Notes: a model not told the origin generated them from the sequence alone. A stretch of 64,000 bases of DNA from Pardosa pseudoannulata (GCA_032207245.1 CM063506.1:42458971-42522970); one strand, 5' to 3'. Shown: positions 1 to 12,455, counted from the stretch's first letter. Numbers and translations: made by a program.

Positions 1-1239
1 TTTCGAGTATTGTCACAGAGTTCGAGTACAATAAATATTTTATAAAGCATATAAATATCGAAAAACATATATATATATATATAAATATATAAATATCTAA
101 ATATAAATATATATAAATATCTAAAGCATATAATTATCTAATAAATAACTCGGGGGAGGGAAAGGTTATGTATTTTCAAGGTATTATAAATATTTTCTTC
201 AGAGATGCATACTTTCTTGTGTATCAAATCACAGTGATACTTTTCGATTATATTGGTGACTAATTTGAAAAAAAGTATAATATTTTTAAAATACTTAATA
301 ATGATATTACTTTAAAAATTAAATTTAATTTGAGAAATTTTATACATTTTTTAATTTGACATTAATATTAAAGGCAATAAAATTGTATTGCTATTTAAAA
401 ATGTATAAATAATTAAGTAAAGCCGTTTAAAGATTTTAAATTTCTTTTCATCATATTTAAAATATCTAAGAATTGGTTTGGTTTTGGTTTGGTTTTGGAG
501 TGCTACGGTCTACTTTTTGCAACACGAAGGCTAATGAGACCGGTCTCACAATAAATACCTCCTCTAATTTTTATTTTAATATTACATCCGTCTCTATTTA
601 TAAAAAACGATGCTACTACAAATGTGTGTGTATATGATATATGTATATTTATTTGCTTTGTTTGTGTTTACAAACAAAAGAGCTGTGTTTAGCATGAATA
701 AAGTATTAATACATGTTAAGTAAAATTGGAAAAAAATATAAATGATTTTACATACCTTTGGGTTTTAATTCCTCGTATTTCTGCTCCCATAAAATCCGGG
801 TTTTTTGCCAAGAAAGAAAACATTGACATGCTGTCAATTTTCGGGAGGTTGTCTGATTGTGCTTTGGTAAATCCAGGTAGAAGAGATATTTATGACAATT
901 TGAGATAACTAAGCTATCTAGATTGATAAAATAAACCTTCAGGTTTAAATAAAAATAAATTTTGATAGCTAGAAAATTTTAGGAACTTGCAAAAACAAAA
1001 TCGGAAAATAGTGCGCGCTTAAAAGCAATACAAAAATATTGGTCTGCATGAACGATGACATCACAACCAATCACGGAGCGTTTTGATGTCACGTGATTTT
1101 CGCTTAACTTTAAAATTAATTTTTTAAATGATGGACCTAGTATTTTACATTTTTGAGAACATTTTTGGAATCTATGAGTCTGAAATTATCAGAAAAACAC
1201 TAAGTTGTTCGAATCCCCCACATGTGCAAATTCCTCATT
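1..1239 (+). mobile_element. Family A element, 3' part (copy 1)
   Basis: This is the distal part of a DNA-transposon-like repeat that occurs several times in the window. Its 3' end is the inverted terminal motif GTGCAAATTCCTCATT at 1,224-1,239, which also ends the copies at 4,360 and 61,353 and (inverted) 13,235. At 487-545 it carries, on the minus strand, a SINE 3' tail (about 55 nt, CCAAAACCAAAC-type end). Unlike copies 2 and 4 it lacks the LINE insertion in that tail. The 5' part with the THAP exon lies outside the window. No intact coding sequence is present; the 60-residue reading frame at 726-908 recurs only because the repeat recurs. Confidence 0.75.
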
Positions 1240-1833
1240 GTAAAGATCTACCAGGATAAAACTTACAAATATGAGTTTCCCAAAATACTCCAAATCCATG
1301 GGTATCTGATTCAACCTCAAACTCTGAGTTGGAAGAAAGGTATCTTGTTAAAATCATCATTTACGTACTTCAAATATAGCGTCATAAACAGCTAATTGCG
1401 ACAACTGTTAGTTCTCTCTTCCAATTGAATGGCATTTTCGGAGCACTCTAGTGAAGGTAAATAATATGAGAAGTGAGCTGTTCGTAATGATATTATAAGT
1501 ATTCAAGATGAATGTGGAAATCCCCCGGCATACTAACTGCGAACTAACTGAAACCATAACGAACGACCTCAGAGTTGGTGTCGGAACCCGGGTGTAAACA
1601 GTCGAGATGAACTCTCACTATCCTTTCTTTTTACATGTACTTAGTTTTTCTGTAATTCTTTTTAAATGTAACCGGTATTGTAATAAATTTTATTCCTTTT
1701 TATCAAATGTATTCCAGAATAGTGGCCTTGATTCCTCCAAATGTTATAACTGCAGAGGTTCACACCCCGCTAGCTACCAGGGCTGTCCTCGGAACCCTAA
1801 GGTAAAAACTGCCACTCCACCATCAGTGATCTA
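1240..1833 (+). repeat. Spacer between two family A copies
   Basis: This segment, also present inverted at about 12,640-13,234, separates the two family A copies in each arm. It replaces the normal 5' TIR region of copy 2: homology to the complete copies begins only at about 1,834. It contains the zinc-knuckle remnant at 1,718-1,801. Nothing else in it was recognised. Confidence 0.6.
1718..1801 (+). pseudogene. LINE ORF1 zinc-knuckle fragment, exon-like
   Basis: The 28 codons include the motif CYNCRGSHPASYQGCPRNPK. It resembles the last CCHC zinc knuckle of Jockey-type LINE ORF1 (gag-like) proteins, which bind the element RNA. The fragment is bounded by a pyrimidine-rich tract ending in AG (1,716-1,717) and by a GT (1,802), so it looks like a phase-0 exon of exactly 84 nt. 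The surrounding frame stays open from 1,607 to 1,834, but the upstream part has no gag similarity. It is most likely a LINE remnant carried inside the duplicated block; use as an exon is speculation. Confidence 0.5.
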
Positions 1834-2018
1834 ATGAGTGATTTCTGATGGGTTTTATAGCGGACTCTTTAACGTCTCTCAAAAACGATACTTTTCCTCC
1901 GAGTTTGAGACGTCATCGTTCACGTCGACACCGACCGCCTATGCTGTTTACACGTTAAAAGGCGACTTTTAAATTTGTTTCTGTGTAAAGTATCACATAT
2001 AATAGAAATTTTTTTATT

Positions 2019-2229
2019 ATGTCTGGTATTAAAAAAATCATATTATAAATATTGTATTGTGCCACACTGTAAAAATACAGCAACTAATTGCAATGACAAG
2101 ATATTTTTCAGCGTTTCTATAGATCCACATACACGTAAAATCTGGACAAATGCGATGAAAAGGGATGAGAATTTAAACCCCAAATTATCATATAAATCAT
2201 CTCTATGGGTTTGTGAAGACCATTTTTTG
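2019..2229 (+). pseudogene. THAP-domain exon of family A (frameshifted)
   Basis: THAP domains are C2CH zinc-finger DNA-binding modules found at the N-terminus of P-element-type transposases and in some host proteins. Here the frame shows the first zinc pair in YCIVPHC, the core DPHTRKIWTNAMKRD and the last ligands in VCEDHF. The start codon at 2,019 is followed by a 1-nt insertion in an A run that shifts it out of the THAP frame. A consensus splice donor (GGTAAGT) directly follows the domain at 2,230. No downstream transposase exon was found within the repeat. The intact version is at 35,817-36,026. Confidence 0.8.
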
Positions 2230-2815
2230 GTAAGTAAATGCTTGCTTTTGTTTAAATATTACTAGTTTAGAGAAAGTAAAGTAAATAAAAATACATATGT
2301 ACCTTTAAAAGGACTGTTGATTAACCAGTGCTATTTAACTTTTAAAACTGCTAATTTTCGAGCATTATCACAGAGTTCAACTACAATAAATGTTTGATAA
2401 AGCATATAAATATCGTAAAACATATAAATATCTAAAGCATATAATTATCTAATAAATAACTCGGGGGGATGGGAAGATTTTGTAAATATTTTCTTCAAAG
2501 ATCTTAATTGTATCAATTCATAGTGATATTTTTCGATTAAATTGGTGACTAATTTGAAAAAAGTATATAATATTTTTAAAATACATATAATGATATTACT
2601 TTAAAAATTAAATTAAATTTCAGAAACTTTATACATTTTTAAATTTAACATTAACATTAAAGACAATAAAATTGTATTGCTATTTAAAAAAGCATAAATA
2701 ATTAAGTAAAGCCTTTTAAAGATTTTAAATTTCTTTTCATCAAATTTAAAATACTTAATAATTGGTTTGGTTTTGGAGCGCTACGATCTACTTTTTGCAA
2801 CACGAAGGCTAAAGG

Positions 2816-3544
2816 CTTTCAAACCAGAGGCTTCTGTCAGTAAGCACAAAAATGACAACGAGCGAAAAATAAACACATAAAAGAGCAAAGAAATAGAAGG
2901 GTGGATTCCTGAGTTCATAGCAGAATAACTCGAGAGTAGAGAGTTTAGGGTTAGAAAAAGATAAAATATTTTTGCCGCCAGAGACATCCGTACAATATAA
3001 ACAAAAAATAATGAATAAAAAGATCAAAATGAAAAAAAATGAAAATTTCGAAAAAATAAAAAATAAATGTTTTAAAAATAATTAAATTGCATTAAAAATC
3101 CGAAAAAGGTCTAAGGAATGATAAATAAACATAAAAAACAATTTTTAATAATTTAAATACAGTTCTTGAATTTTTGTTCTCCGGGGACAGAACCGTGCAC
3201 CCGAGGAGGACTTTGATGCTAAGCAGCAGGCGTACTTGACAACCATGCACCACACCCATGGTGCTGAGAGGTAAAATAAAGTGTTTGTTAGAGTGAAAAA
3301 ACGATGTGTGGATTTAAATATTAGGCTCCACCCTCAACAGGCCAGCAGAAAACTAAAACAATACGGAGGATGAAGAGCAATACACATGGAATAATAAAAA
3401 TAATTTAACGTACGAAAAGTGATGTATGGCTAATTTTAAACATTTAAAAACTTTTTTCTTGCATTTTTATATATTGTTAATAATTTTTTTGGTAGAATTT
3501 TTTCGTTTTTTATTTTAATAGTACACATTATTAAGGATCTTTGG
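2816..3544 (-). mobile_element. 5'-truncated Jockey-like LINE (3' UTR only)
   Basis: The segment matches the 3' untranslated region of the LINE at 14.9-23.1 kb, from just after its ORF2 stop (AAGATCTTTGGC-like end near 3,540) to its GCTTCTGTCAGTAAGCAC part near 2,830. It lies in minus orientation. It is flanked by a perfect 15-bp TSD, CACGAAGGCTAAAGG, at 2,801-2,815 and 3,545-3,559, as expected for target-primed reverse transcription. A degenerate tRNA-like segment around 3,180-3,260 corresponds to that in the full LINE. Confidence 0.85.
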
Positions 3545-3719
3545 CACGAAGGCTAAAGGTCCCGGTGTGCACAATAAATACCTTCTCTAATTTTTATTTT
3601 AATATATTACATCCATCTCTATTTATAAAAAGCGATGCTACTACAAATGTGTGTATATGATATATGTATATTTATTTGACTTCTCTATATCTACAAATAG
3701 AAGAGCTGTGATTAGCATG

Positions 3720-3723
<4 letters not shown>

Positions 3724-3804
<81 letters not shown>

Positions 3805-3806
3805 CA
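3724..3806. repeat. (TA)n microsatellite
   Basis: A nearly uninterrupted TA/AT run lies in family A copy 2. The other family A copies have only a short AT stretch at this place, so it expanded in this copy. Confidence 0.95.
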
Positions 3807-4360
3807 TAAAATAATACATAATATATACATATTAAGTAAAATTGGATAAATATATAATTGATTTTACATACCTTTGGGTTTTAATTCCTCGTATTTCTGC
3901 TCCCATAAAATCCGGGTTTTTTTTTTCTCCAAGAACGAAAACATTGACATGCTGTTAATTTTCGGGAGGTTGTCTGACTGTCCTTTGGTAAATCCAGGTA
4001 GAAGAGACATTTATGACAAATTGAGATAACTAAGCTGTCTAGATCGATAAAATAAACCTTCAGGTTTAAATAAAAATAAATTTTGATAGCTAGAAAATTT
4101 CAGGAACTTGCAAAAATAAAATCGGAAAATAGTGCGCGTTTACAAGGAATAAGAAAATATTGGACAACCTGAACGATGACGTCACAACCAATCTTGGGGC
4201 GTTTTGATGTCACGTGATTTTCGCTTAATTTTAAAATTAATTTTTTAAATGATGGACCCAGTTTTTTACATTTTTGAGAACATTTTTGGAATCTACGAGT
4301 CTGGAATTATCAGAAAAATACTAAGTTGTTCAAATCACCCACATGTGCAAATTCCTCATT

Positions 4361-7300
4361 GTAGAATATTTTTATATGCGTTTCAACAAATCAAAACTGA
4401 AAGGATTAAGACTGAATGATGCTGCAACTAATACGAATATTAAACTGAAATTTTTTCAGGGAAAATAGAAAGTTTCATTTCGTATCTGTAGATAGAGAAA
4501 GAGGCATTAACAAAACGAGATTATCCTTTTAGAGTCCACTTTATCGAAACCCACTGCTGGGATATCTTGCTGTGTGAGATCTTCATTGGCCAACTCACAG
4601 CAAAATATCTGCTGTGCACACATGACTCTTTTTATACACCTGTACTTCTGTTTCACTCCGAACCAGATGTCAATAATATTAATAGTTAAAAAAAAAATCT
4701 AAAAATTTTCTACAATTAGTAGACAATTGATTTCTTTTTAAAAATTTACTTTATGGCACTGTTGCAGATCTTATAATGAGATTTTTGTTATATGGAATGA
4801 ATTGTAGCTAGATGATATAATAGTGCTAAACACAAACTATTAACATTTTTGGTTTTTCAGTTCTGTCCTACAACGTTGATATAACTTATATTTAAATTTT
4901 TCGCTATAAAAAGGGAAGATTTATAAAAAAAAGTTCACTTAAGAGGAACAACACAACTAGATTGTAATAAGTTTTAATACAAAATTTTAATTCTTTATGG
5001 CTAATGGTCTTTCAACATTGCCCCACAACGTTATACGCGTTATATTGAAATTTCTTATAATACGACAATAACATTAATGCAAGTAACTCCATTACTATTG
5101 CCTCTGGAGTTCCAATTCCACTGCTGATATTATAGGCTGTCGTGTTAGCTCTCGTTTTTTCGCCAACAATGGCCCCAACCAGTGTCAGTCTTGCTAACAT
5201 CAGTGTACGATTGCAGAATTATAACAGTGAAAAAAATGCGGGCGACAACCATCCGTCTCTATTGATATTTTAGCTTGTCAGATAACATCTTCCTGTTTTT
5301 GTATATGTCAATTCAAAATCTAAAATTACATAAATTATATTCTCGCGGTGAAATGCAGCATCATTATATTTCGAAATAATAAAATGAAATTTTTGAAGCA
5401 GTTGTCAAGAAAAGGAGGGGAGGGCATGACTTCTAGTCAAATAATTAAGGTGTTAGAAACCGTTTTATGTCATATAATATTTTACTTTAATATTTACGCT
5501 GGATAGAACACACTTTCCGATTTTCAAGCGTTGTGAGACAGTAAAACATTTACTCCCTGGCATATCTAATACGTAGTTATAATAATCTTCAAGCCTGCTC
5601 TACCCATCAAACTCGGAATATCCCAAAAAGGGTTTCCAAATTTCTTGTAAATTATAATCACCAGTGAAATATTCCTGAGAACACAGAGATACATAAAAAG
5701 TAAAATATAATCAGCCGCTAAAAGCAATCATCACTATTTTTAAAGAGTAATTATATACATTAAATTGAAAAATGCTACTCATGTTATGGTGAGTCCGTCT
5801 TAATATCACTAAATCTCCCACTATGAAACACTTCTGATAAATAAGCGGCTCACTCATAACTCTCTGCACCGGGATGCTAAGCGTTATTGTTGCCTGAATA
5901 AGGTGATGAGCGTCTAGCTCCTCGAACATATACGCTGTTCCTCAGTGGCTTCGGTCACAGAATAGCGTAGTTCGCATCAGCCTAGTTTATAGTCTCTGTG
6001 CTTATAACTTGGTTGGTGGGTGAATTTTCGGATGTGGGACAGCGCTTGCGCTGATCCCCGTATTGAAACATTAGAACTAAACATCCGACACCTACATAAG
6101 GTTTTTTTCAGAGTCGCAGGCGGTGTCGCTTTTCTCTACCGGTAATGTAACTGCTAGCAATTTGGTCACTTTTCTTTAAATTGTAATTTGACCCCCAAGT
6201 TCTTTAAAATGTGGCGATTAGCACAGGCAATTTTAAAAGTTGTCCTAGCAATCGAGTAACAGTTAAAAATGTAAATTCAAGGGTTCCTCCCCCTTCCCTC
6301 TCATAATATTTGGGAAGAGAGAGGGCTTTAAACTGTGCCAAACTCACAAAACTCTTGAGTCTCCTCCATTGAGGCTGCGACTTCTACTAAATCTTGCGTA
6401 CCTCAACTAAATCAAATTCCAAATATTTGGAACCAACACCAATGTTAAATCTCAAAATCTTAACAACGAAAGTTCGAATCCTAAAAAATATTTCTGATTT
6501 CACCGCTATGTTCGAATTTCTGAAGTGAATTCAGGACTTAATGTCTGAATACAATATTTCTGATACTATTAATTTATTTAAAAACTCTCCAAAATAATGA
6601 AATCGAGCCAATTATACATCTACTAAAATGTAGGAAATTTTTTATCTTATCTCTAACACCTTCAATGCTGAAGACGCAGTTGATGGATAAACCTCATTGT
6701 GCCTCGCTACTAACGTTGTTTTTATCGGTATATTACTTTAAAGTTTTATTATTTGTATATTTGTAAAATTTCAAAAATTTTTCCTAATTTCTCAAAATTA
6801 TTTAAAATTATTTCAAGCTATATGACGTTGTCTCTCTTCCCTGATTTTTTTGCATTACTTGTTTATAGTTAAAAAATTTTAATTCGGATCAACAGATCAT
6901 AAAATTCAAACTTTTAAAGATAAAATAATGAGGTTGCGTAGGATCCTGCCACTTCTGTTAAGTCAAATTTTATTGGCGTTTCGACAGGATCCGTTTAAAC
7001 ATTATGAGCGACATTTTAGTACTTTTTTCCACTTCATTGAAATCTCAGATAAATTCTTTTCTTCCATTAATAATATTCCCAACGAAATTTTTTCCTGACT
7101 ACGATTTCTCAGATCCGGAGTTCAGGTGTAAGCCTAGAGCCTCTTTACTAAACTGTTTATGTATTTATTTTTTGTAGAATTTTTTGTCATATTTTATGCT
7201 TTAAACTTGCAAATATTCAAGCTATATGCTGTTGTCTATCTATGCATTACAATTACTGAATTTGGGTGACGCCCAATGACTCCAATAGTACAAACCTAGT

Positions 7301-7560
7301 ACTTCCTACTTTTTTAATGTTTTCGAATTTTAGACCCTCTAAACTTATGTATCTTGTGAACAATAGTCCCTCTCCCGCATTTTAATGCTCTGCAGATTAT
7401 TTATCAAAATATTTTAATTCTAGATAGGAGAACTTAAAAAGTGTGTTAACTTTAGCTCCACTAATGTTGTAGCTTAGGCTCCTCCCACTTACTTGCTTTG
7501 AAATTTTACTGGTAGTGTGCCAGGATCCAATTTAAGTTTTTTGAATTCCTTTTTGATATC
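4361..7560. other. Region without recognised gene
   Basis: AT-rich sequence between family A copy 2 and a LINE remnant. Two short minus-strand reading frames (5,012-5,200, 62 codons; 5,711-5,929, 72 codons) show no domain I can name. The first, ending in YNAYNVVGQC, has a non-random composition and could be a decayed repeat-encoded exon. No tRNA or clear terminal repeats were seen. Confidence 0.4.
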
Positions 7561-7569
7561 TTACTCACA

Positions 7570-8620
7570 TTGCAGGAAACACTTGCCTCTGCTAAATTAT
7601 TTTACTCTACCATTAAATCTGTTAACTCTTTAGAAAGTACTGTAAATAATTTAACTGATACCATTAATCCAGCAAAGAAAAGCTCTTCTCCCATAATCAA
7701 AAGGCTTAGAATCCATAAGTTACCTTCCCATGTTAAAAAATTAATAAACGATAGAAATGCAGAACGAAAGCTTTATCAATACCTACGCAACCCTTCCTCC
7801 AGGCAAGAGCACTTTGTTCTCAAGCTGACTGTCAGAGAAAAGATTCAAATTTATAGACAGAAACAATGGACAGATTTCATTAGTAGCCTTACTGCCGAAG
7901 ACAATTCGATATAGAAATTCCAGAAACGTCTGAGAAGTAACGGTTACAAGAGCATAGCTCCCATCCATGGTTTAAATGATGTAGCTTTCGAACCGGCTGG
8001 TTAAGAAGAAGCGATAGCGGAAGTTTACGGAAATCAATTCGCTCCTAACGAAGACTGAGAAACGACGATCACGACCGCCAGGTTATTAGTACTGAAAGAA
8101 TTTTCTTAATAATCCTCCAAGTAACGAATCAAATCCGACTACTATCTTAGAAGTAACTTTAATTATTATAAATCTTAAAAATAATAAATCTACTGGAATA
8201 GATGACATTTCTAACAGATGAATAAAAATCCTTCTTCCAAGCCTAGTAATTTATTTAATTCCAATAATTAATTATATGATGAAACTTAAATACTTTCTTA
8301 AAGCACGGAAAACTGCAATAGTATGTCCAATACCCAAACCAAAAGCTAATTTAACATTTACTGAAAGCTACCGTCCTATTAGTCTCCTAAGTTGCCGAGA
8401 GAGTGATATTTAACCGCCTCCCGTTCTTCCTGAAGGGAAATAATGTGCTAATTCCGGAGCAATTTGGTTTTCGTAACCAGCACAAAACTACTCATAAGCT
8501 GCTTCGTGTAGCAGAACTCTCTAACGAGGTATTACAATCATGTAAGCCAACTGGTGCACTCTTTCTTGACATCGGAAAGGCTTTCGACCGCATCGCGCAT
8601 ATAGGCACGAAATGTTTATA
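7570..8620 (+). pseudogene. Decayed Jockey-type LINE ORF2 (linker plus start of RT)
   Basis: A LINE reverse-transcriptase relic on the plus strand. The first 114 codons (to 7,914) match the basic linker between endonuclease and RT (IIKRLRIHKLPSHVKKLIN, then a YRQKQW block). After stops and shifts come CPIPKPK (about 8,325) and YRPISLLS (about 8,370). At 8,450-8,590 are EQFGFR and ALFLDIGKAFDR, i.e. RT blocks 1-3. The block with the FADD/YADD catalytic pair and the thumb are missing. Several stops and frame changes mark it as much older than the LINE at 15-23 kb. Its order of motifs is the same, but the sequence differs, so it is a different family. Confidence 0.8.
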
Positions 8621-9200
8621 GCTGTTAAGTACATTTTTAGTTAAAAGATATAGTTTATTAATCAGATCAAGGTTTTAATATTAAACCAAGAAATTAATGT
8701 AAAACAATAATTACTGAAACGATCGTAAAATTAGAAAAAAAATACTGAATCATATTTTTGTATATCTTCTGTAATTTTGTACTTACAAAAATGTTTTAGA
8801 CAGTTTAAATGGAACTAACTGGTTACGTAGATATAAAGACTTTAAACGTTCTACTTCTATTAGATTTTTTTAAAAAAAGTGTACCTAATTATGCAAAAAG
8901 GAATTATTAGTAAAAACGAAAAAAGAATTTATACACATATGCTACTGAATTTCTGTCAATTTATGTTTGGAATAAGTGTATTAGAATGTCTCGAAGATGG
9001 AAATAATTATACGGTTAGGTTGAAACTATTAGAACAGAAGCAACTCGATCGAGAACAAAACTGAGCAGTCCCCAACTGGTGGGACTCAGCTACTGTAAGC
9101 AAGCAGAATATGCGAGAAACATCTAGCTCAAACAGCAAAGTTTCGAACCATCCAGATTTTTGAAAAATAATAAATAATTTTATTTTACATTAAAATTTCA
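8621..9200. other. Spacer, nothing recognised
   Basis: AT-rich sequence. A 61-codon frame at 8,879-9,064 has no recognisable domain. Confidence 0.4.
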
Positions 9201-9300
9201 GTCTTTAGTTCATATGCAGTGAATGGGACTCGAATCAGTGACGGATAGATCTGCAGTCCGATGCTTTACCGGACGAAATACAGAGAATGATCGCAGTATG
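9200..9300 (-). repeat. tRNA-derived SINE fragment (tRNA-Cys-like)
   Basis: On the minus strand this reads as the 3' two thirds of a tRNA. It has an anticodon arm with GGACTGCAGATC (GCA anticodon context, as in tRNA-Cys) and a B-box-like GATTCGAGTCCC. The D arm/A box is too degraded to recognise and the acceptor stems do not pair. A SINE or pseudo-tRNA is more likely than a functional gene. Confidence 0.5.
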
Positions 9301-9689
9301 TTTGTAAGCGGGAGAAGAAGTGAGTTGTGGTTTAAGACATTGTCTTCTGGTATTGGCAAAGAAATGAGCTCATAGAATTGCGGCCTGTCCGGCTTTTTTG
9401 TTATTCTGCCTGCCCTCCCGCCACATTAGGTATTATACTGAGAAGTTTGCGGTACTTCCATAATTTTAAGGACTATTTTCAGTTCTATACTGAGATTACT
9501 CGAAGATAATACTGTAAATCTAGAAATATTTTTTATAGTTTTACAAGCAATCCAAAAATGCACTAACCCTTTTAAAAGTCAGATCCATTTAATTAAACAC
9601 AATTGTTCAATATTTTTCGCGGTGAACGCGACCTGAAACATCCGAATTTTCTCCTCCTTATTTTATGTTTTCCAAGGTAGAAAGGACAA

Positions 9690-9832
9690 ACTACGGTCTA
9701 AGGGGTGGAGCTTTGCTCTTTGGTACCGGAGACCACAGGTTCGAATCTCGCTGCTGCTACCACGGATGTTCACAGCAGATACTGGTCTCATTAGACCTCG
9801 TGTAGCAAAAGTATAGACCGAGTCGCTCCAAA
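9690..9832 (+). repeat. tRNA-derived SINE copy
   Basis: It contains a B box (GGTTCGAATCT, 9,738-9,748) preceded by a degraded tRNA 5' half, then the family's conserved tail (GGTCTCATTAGACCTCGTG, then TAGACCGAGTCGCTCCAAA). It is the same SINE group as the complete copy at 13,990-14,162, but diverged, with a different central part. Confidence 0.75.
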
Positions 9833-10338
9833 ATAAATTTTGCTGTGACGTCTGTTACCAAAACATGTCCAATTCAGTCATGCGTATATGAAATGATGAA
9901 GGCGGGAAAATCTTCCACCAAACCGTCAGAATTTGCAAGATAAACTGTTGGTAGATGGTTTCGCGATCCCATTTATGTTTACGTATGTCACTCTATCCTC
10001 CCCTTAGGTTCCGATTTTCAATGTCAGTTTATTACCTGCATTTTTAAAATTGTCTTAATTTCTTTTATTTATAGACTCGAAAATCTAATTTTAATTTTTT
10101 AAACTTATTTTTTTATTATTAACTGAAATTTTTCTAATAATTCTCCTGGCATTGCCAGGTTTCTGACTTCGTTAATTTGTGTCTAGAAATATTTTTAAAA
10201 AATTATGAGTCTGCAGTTAATCTCTTGTTTGGTCAAAGTTATTCAATTTTTCAAAATTGTTCCTTTTACATTTCGTAGATGTCCATTGTTATATTTGTAT
10301 TTTCTTATTTAATCTATCTTGTTCGGAATTAGCTTTAA

Positions 10339-10396
10339 GCAGTAGGTTCTGGTTTCGTTAGCCCTCGTGTGCAAAACAGTAGACCGTAGCGCTCCA
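10339..10396 (+). repeat. SINE 3' tail fragment
   Basis: Only the tail of the SINE family is present (AAGCAGTAGGTTCTGGTTTC through GTAGCGCTCCAAACCAAACC). The tRNA-like head is absent, consistent with a 5'-truncated insertion. Confidence 0.75.
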
Positions 10397-11654
10397 AACC
10401 AAACCGAAAATCTTATTTAATCTCAGATTAATTTATTCGATCTTTCCCTCAACCAGATATTCGACCTGAAATATATTGTTTGAATTTTTAATTCATGCCA
10501 TTCAGTCAAGCTTTTCAATCCTTCACTGTTAATTGTTAGGCACTACGTTTTAATCAGCGTGACGTTATTTCCCCACAGCTTTGGAAATAGTAATGGGAAT
10601 TTCGTCTTCTAACGTTTTCTTAACAATCTGGTGACTCAAGACTAGTGATTGTATCCAAAAAATAAACTAAACTTTTTTCCAGCAATTCTTTTTTTACAGC
10701 TGCTTAAAACTTGTTATAATGATATAGTTCTCTTTTCGCCAGGTACTCCCAGAAACCAATTACCTCGATCTTAAATGAGCATTCTCGTTCACCGCTCTTC
10801 TTTTAACAACCCCCCCTCACCACATTCAGAAAAATATCGAATTTCGAAATGTATTCATGAAGGTTCGTCATTCACAACAAATTTTATATTCAACTGAAAA
10901 AATTTCAATACACATTCAGTCCTGCAATCTCATTTTCTTTTAACATAAGAAAGGTAATGGCGAAATACATTACAAAATTGTTAAACTTGTGCAAGGAATA
11001 AATATTTGCACGTCAATAACTTTTTTAAATTCCATCAAAAGTAATATACAGTAAAATTAATATTAATATATTGTATAAAATTTTATAAATGCCAGAAAGG
11101 AATGAACTAATAAATCGTAACAAATATCTTTATTAAAACGTTTTTTCATGTAATTGTTGTTATTTTGTATAAATAACAGTCGTTGTTCTTGAGAGAAGTG
11201 GGGGAGGTCCTTCTACGTGTTGCTGCGACAAAATAAGTGTTCTTCATACATGAACAATTCTTTCCTCAAAGTAATCTCCTGGTTTCTAGTAATTATCAAT
11301 AACTTCACGATTTTTATTCATTGTTTTATACTATAGCTTTAGGATAGGGTAATCTCTAATTTGATTGCACCCATTCTCTCCTCCTCTCCTCTTTTTTTCT
11401 CACATCCAATCGTTCTTGCAATCCAATAAGTTTTGCCCATAGCAATAAATATTTCGTGTAACTCTTTTTCTATTTGATATGAGCAATTTGGATCCTTCTC
11501 CAGATGCATCTCATGGTCTATATAACTTTTCTCATAGGTAACCTCTTGACGTTGAAGGTGGCCACAAGTACCGACCCCTAAGCCTTAGGTGAACCCTGTA
11601 CCCTACTTCATGTTAAGGGGCCACATAACCTTTCTAGTTCGCTTCTAATGATAT
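10397..11654. other. Region without recognised gene
   Basis: AT-rich single-copy-looking sequence up to the gap. No open frame, RNA gene or terminal repeat could be supported. Confidence 0.4.
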
Positions 11655-11754
11655 NNNNNNNNNNNNNNNNNNNNNNNNNNNNNNNNNNNNNNNNNNNNNN
11701 NNNNNNNNNNNNNNNNNNNNNNNNNNNNNNNNNNNNNNNNNNNNNNNNNNNNNN
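11655..11754. other. Assembly gap (100 N)
   Basis: Exactly 100 unknown bases, the conventional size for a gap of unknown length. The sequence to its right begins inside the inverted duplication; that to its left does not continue the mirror image of the left arm. Confidence 0.98.
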
Positions 11755-12245
11755 TTTAAAAGGCTTTACTTAATTATTTATGCTTTTTTAAATAGCAATA
11801 CAATTTTATTGTCTTTAATGTTAATGTTAAATTTAAAAATGTATAAAGTTTCTGAAATTTAATTTAATTTTTAAAGTAATATCATTATATGTATTTTAAA
11901 AATATTATATACTTTTTTCAAATTAGTCACCAATTTAATCGAAAAATATCACTATGAATTGATACAATTAAGATCTTTGAAGAAAATATTTACAAAATCT
12001 TCCCATCCCCCCGAGTTATTTATTAGATAATTATATGCTTTAGATATTTATATGTTTTACGATATTTATATGCTTTATCAAACATTTATTGTAGTTGAAC
12101 TCTGTGATAATGCTCGAAAATTAGCAGTTTTAAAAGTTAAATAGCACTGGTTAATCAACAGTCCTTTTAAAGGTACATATGTATTTTTATTTACTTTACT
12201 TTCTCTAAACTAGTAATATTTAAACAAAAGCAAGCATTTACTTAC

Positions 12246-12455
12246 CAAAAAATGGTCTTCACAAACCCATAGAGATGATTTATATGATAATTTGGGGTTT
12301 AAATTCTCATCCCTTTTCATGCATTTGTCCAGATTTTACGTGTATGTGGATCTATAGAAACGCTGAAAAATATCTTGTCATTGCAATTAGTTGCTGTATT
12401 TTTACAGTGTGGCACAATACAATATTTATAATATGATTTTTTTAATACCAGACAT
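12246..12455 (-). pseudogene. THAP-domain exon, inverted copy (frameshifted)
   Basis: Mirror copy of 2,019-2,229. It shares the A-run insertion near the start codon. In addition it lacks one G after KIWTNA, which shifts the frame in the middle of the domain. The splice donor (GGTAAGT on the minus strand) is kept at 12,245. This second lesion arose after the inverted duplication. Confidence 0.8.

Larger units (their letters stand above)
1..2720 (+). repeat. Left arm of large inverted duplication
   Basis: This stretch is the reverse complement of 11,755-14,610. Base 1 pairs with about 14,610 and base 2,720 with 11,755. By eye the arms are about 99% identical: scattered substitutions, a 1-nt deletion in the right-arm THAP exon and one SINE insertion in the right arm. 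The left arm runs off the window edge, so its outer limit is unknown. It contains the 3' part of one family A element, a spacer with a LINE ORF1 remnant and the first part of a second family A element. Confidence 0.9.
1834..4360 (+). mobile_element. Family A element copy 2, with LINE insertion
   Basis: Starting at about 1,834 the sequence matches the complete family A copies, but the first about 130 bp including the 5' TIR are missing. It contains the THAP exon (2,019-2,229) and the body. A SINE tail at about 2,763-2,815 is split by a 5'-truncated LINE (2,816-3,544, 15-bp TSD). The 3' part follows, with a TA microsatellite, and the 3' TIR lies at 4,345-4,360. It shares the same LINE insertion with copy 4 (58,977-61,353), so the two descend from one inserted master. 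Confidence 0.75.

Noticed and set aside
726..908. 60-codon ORF repeated at 13,567-13,749
   Set aside because: It recurs only because the region is duplicated and lies in non-coding family A sequence. Related copies at about 3,880 and 60,880 have it broken, so there is no sign of protein-level conservation.
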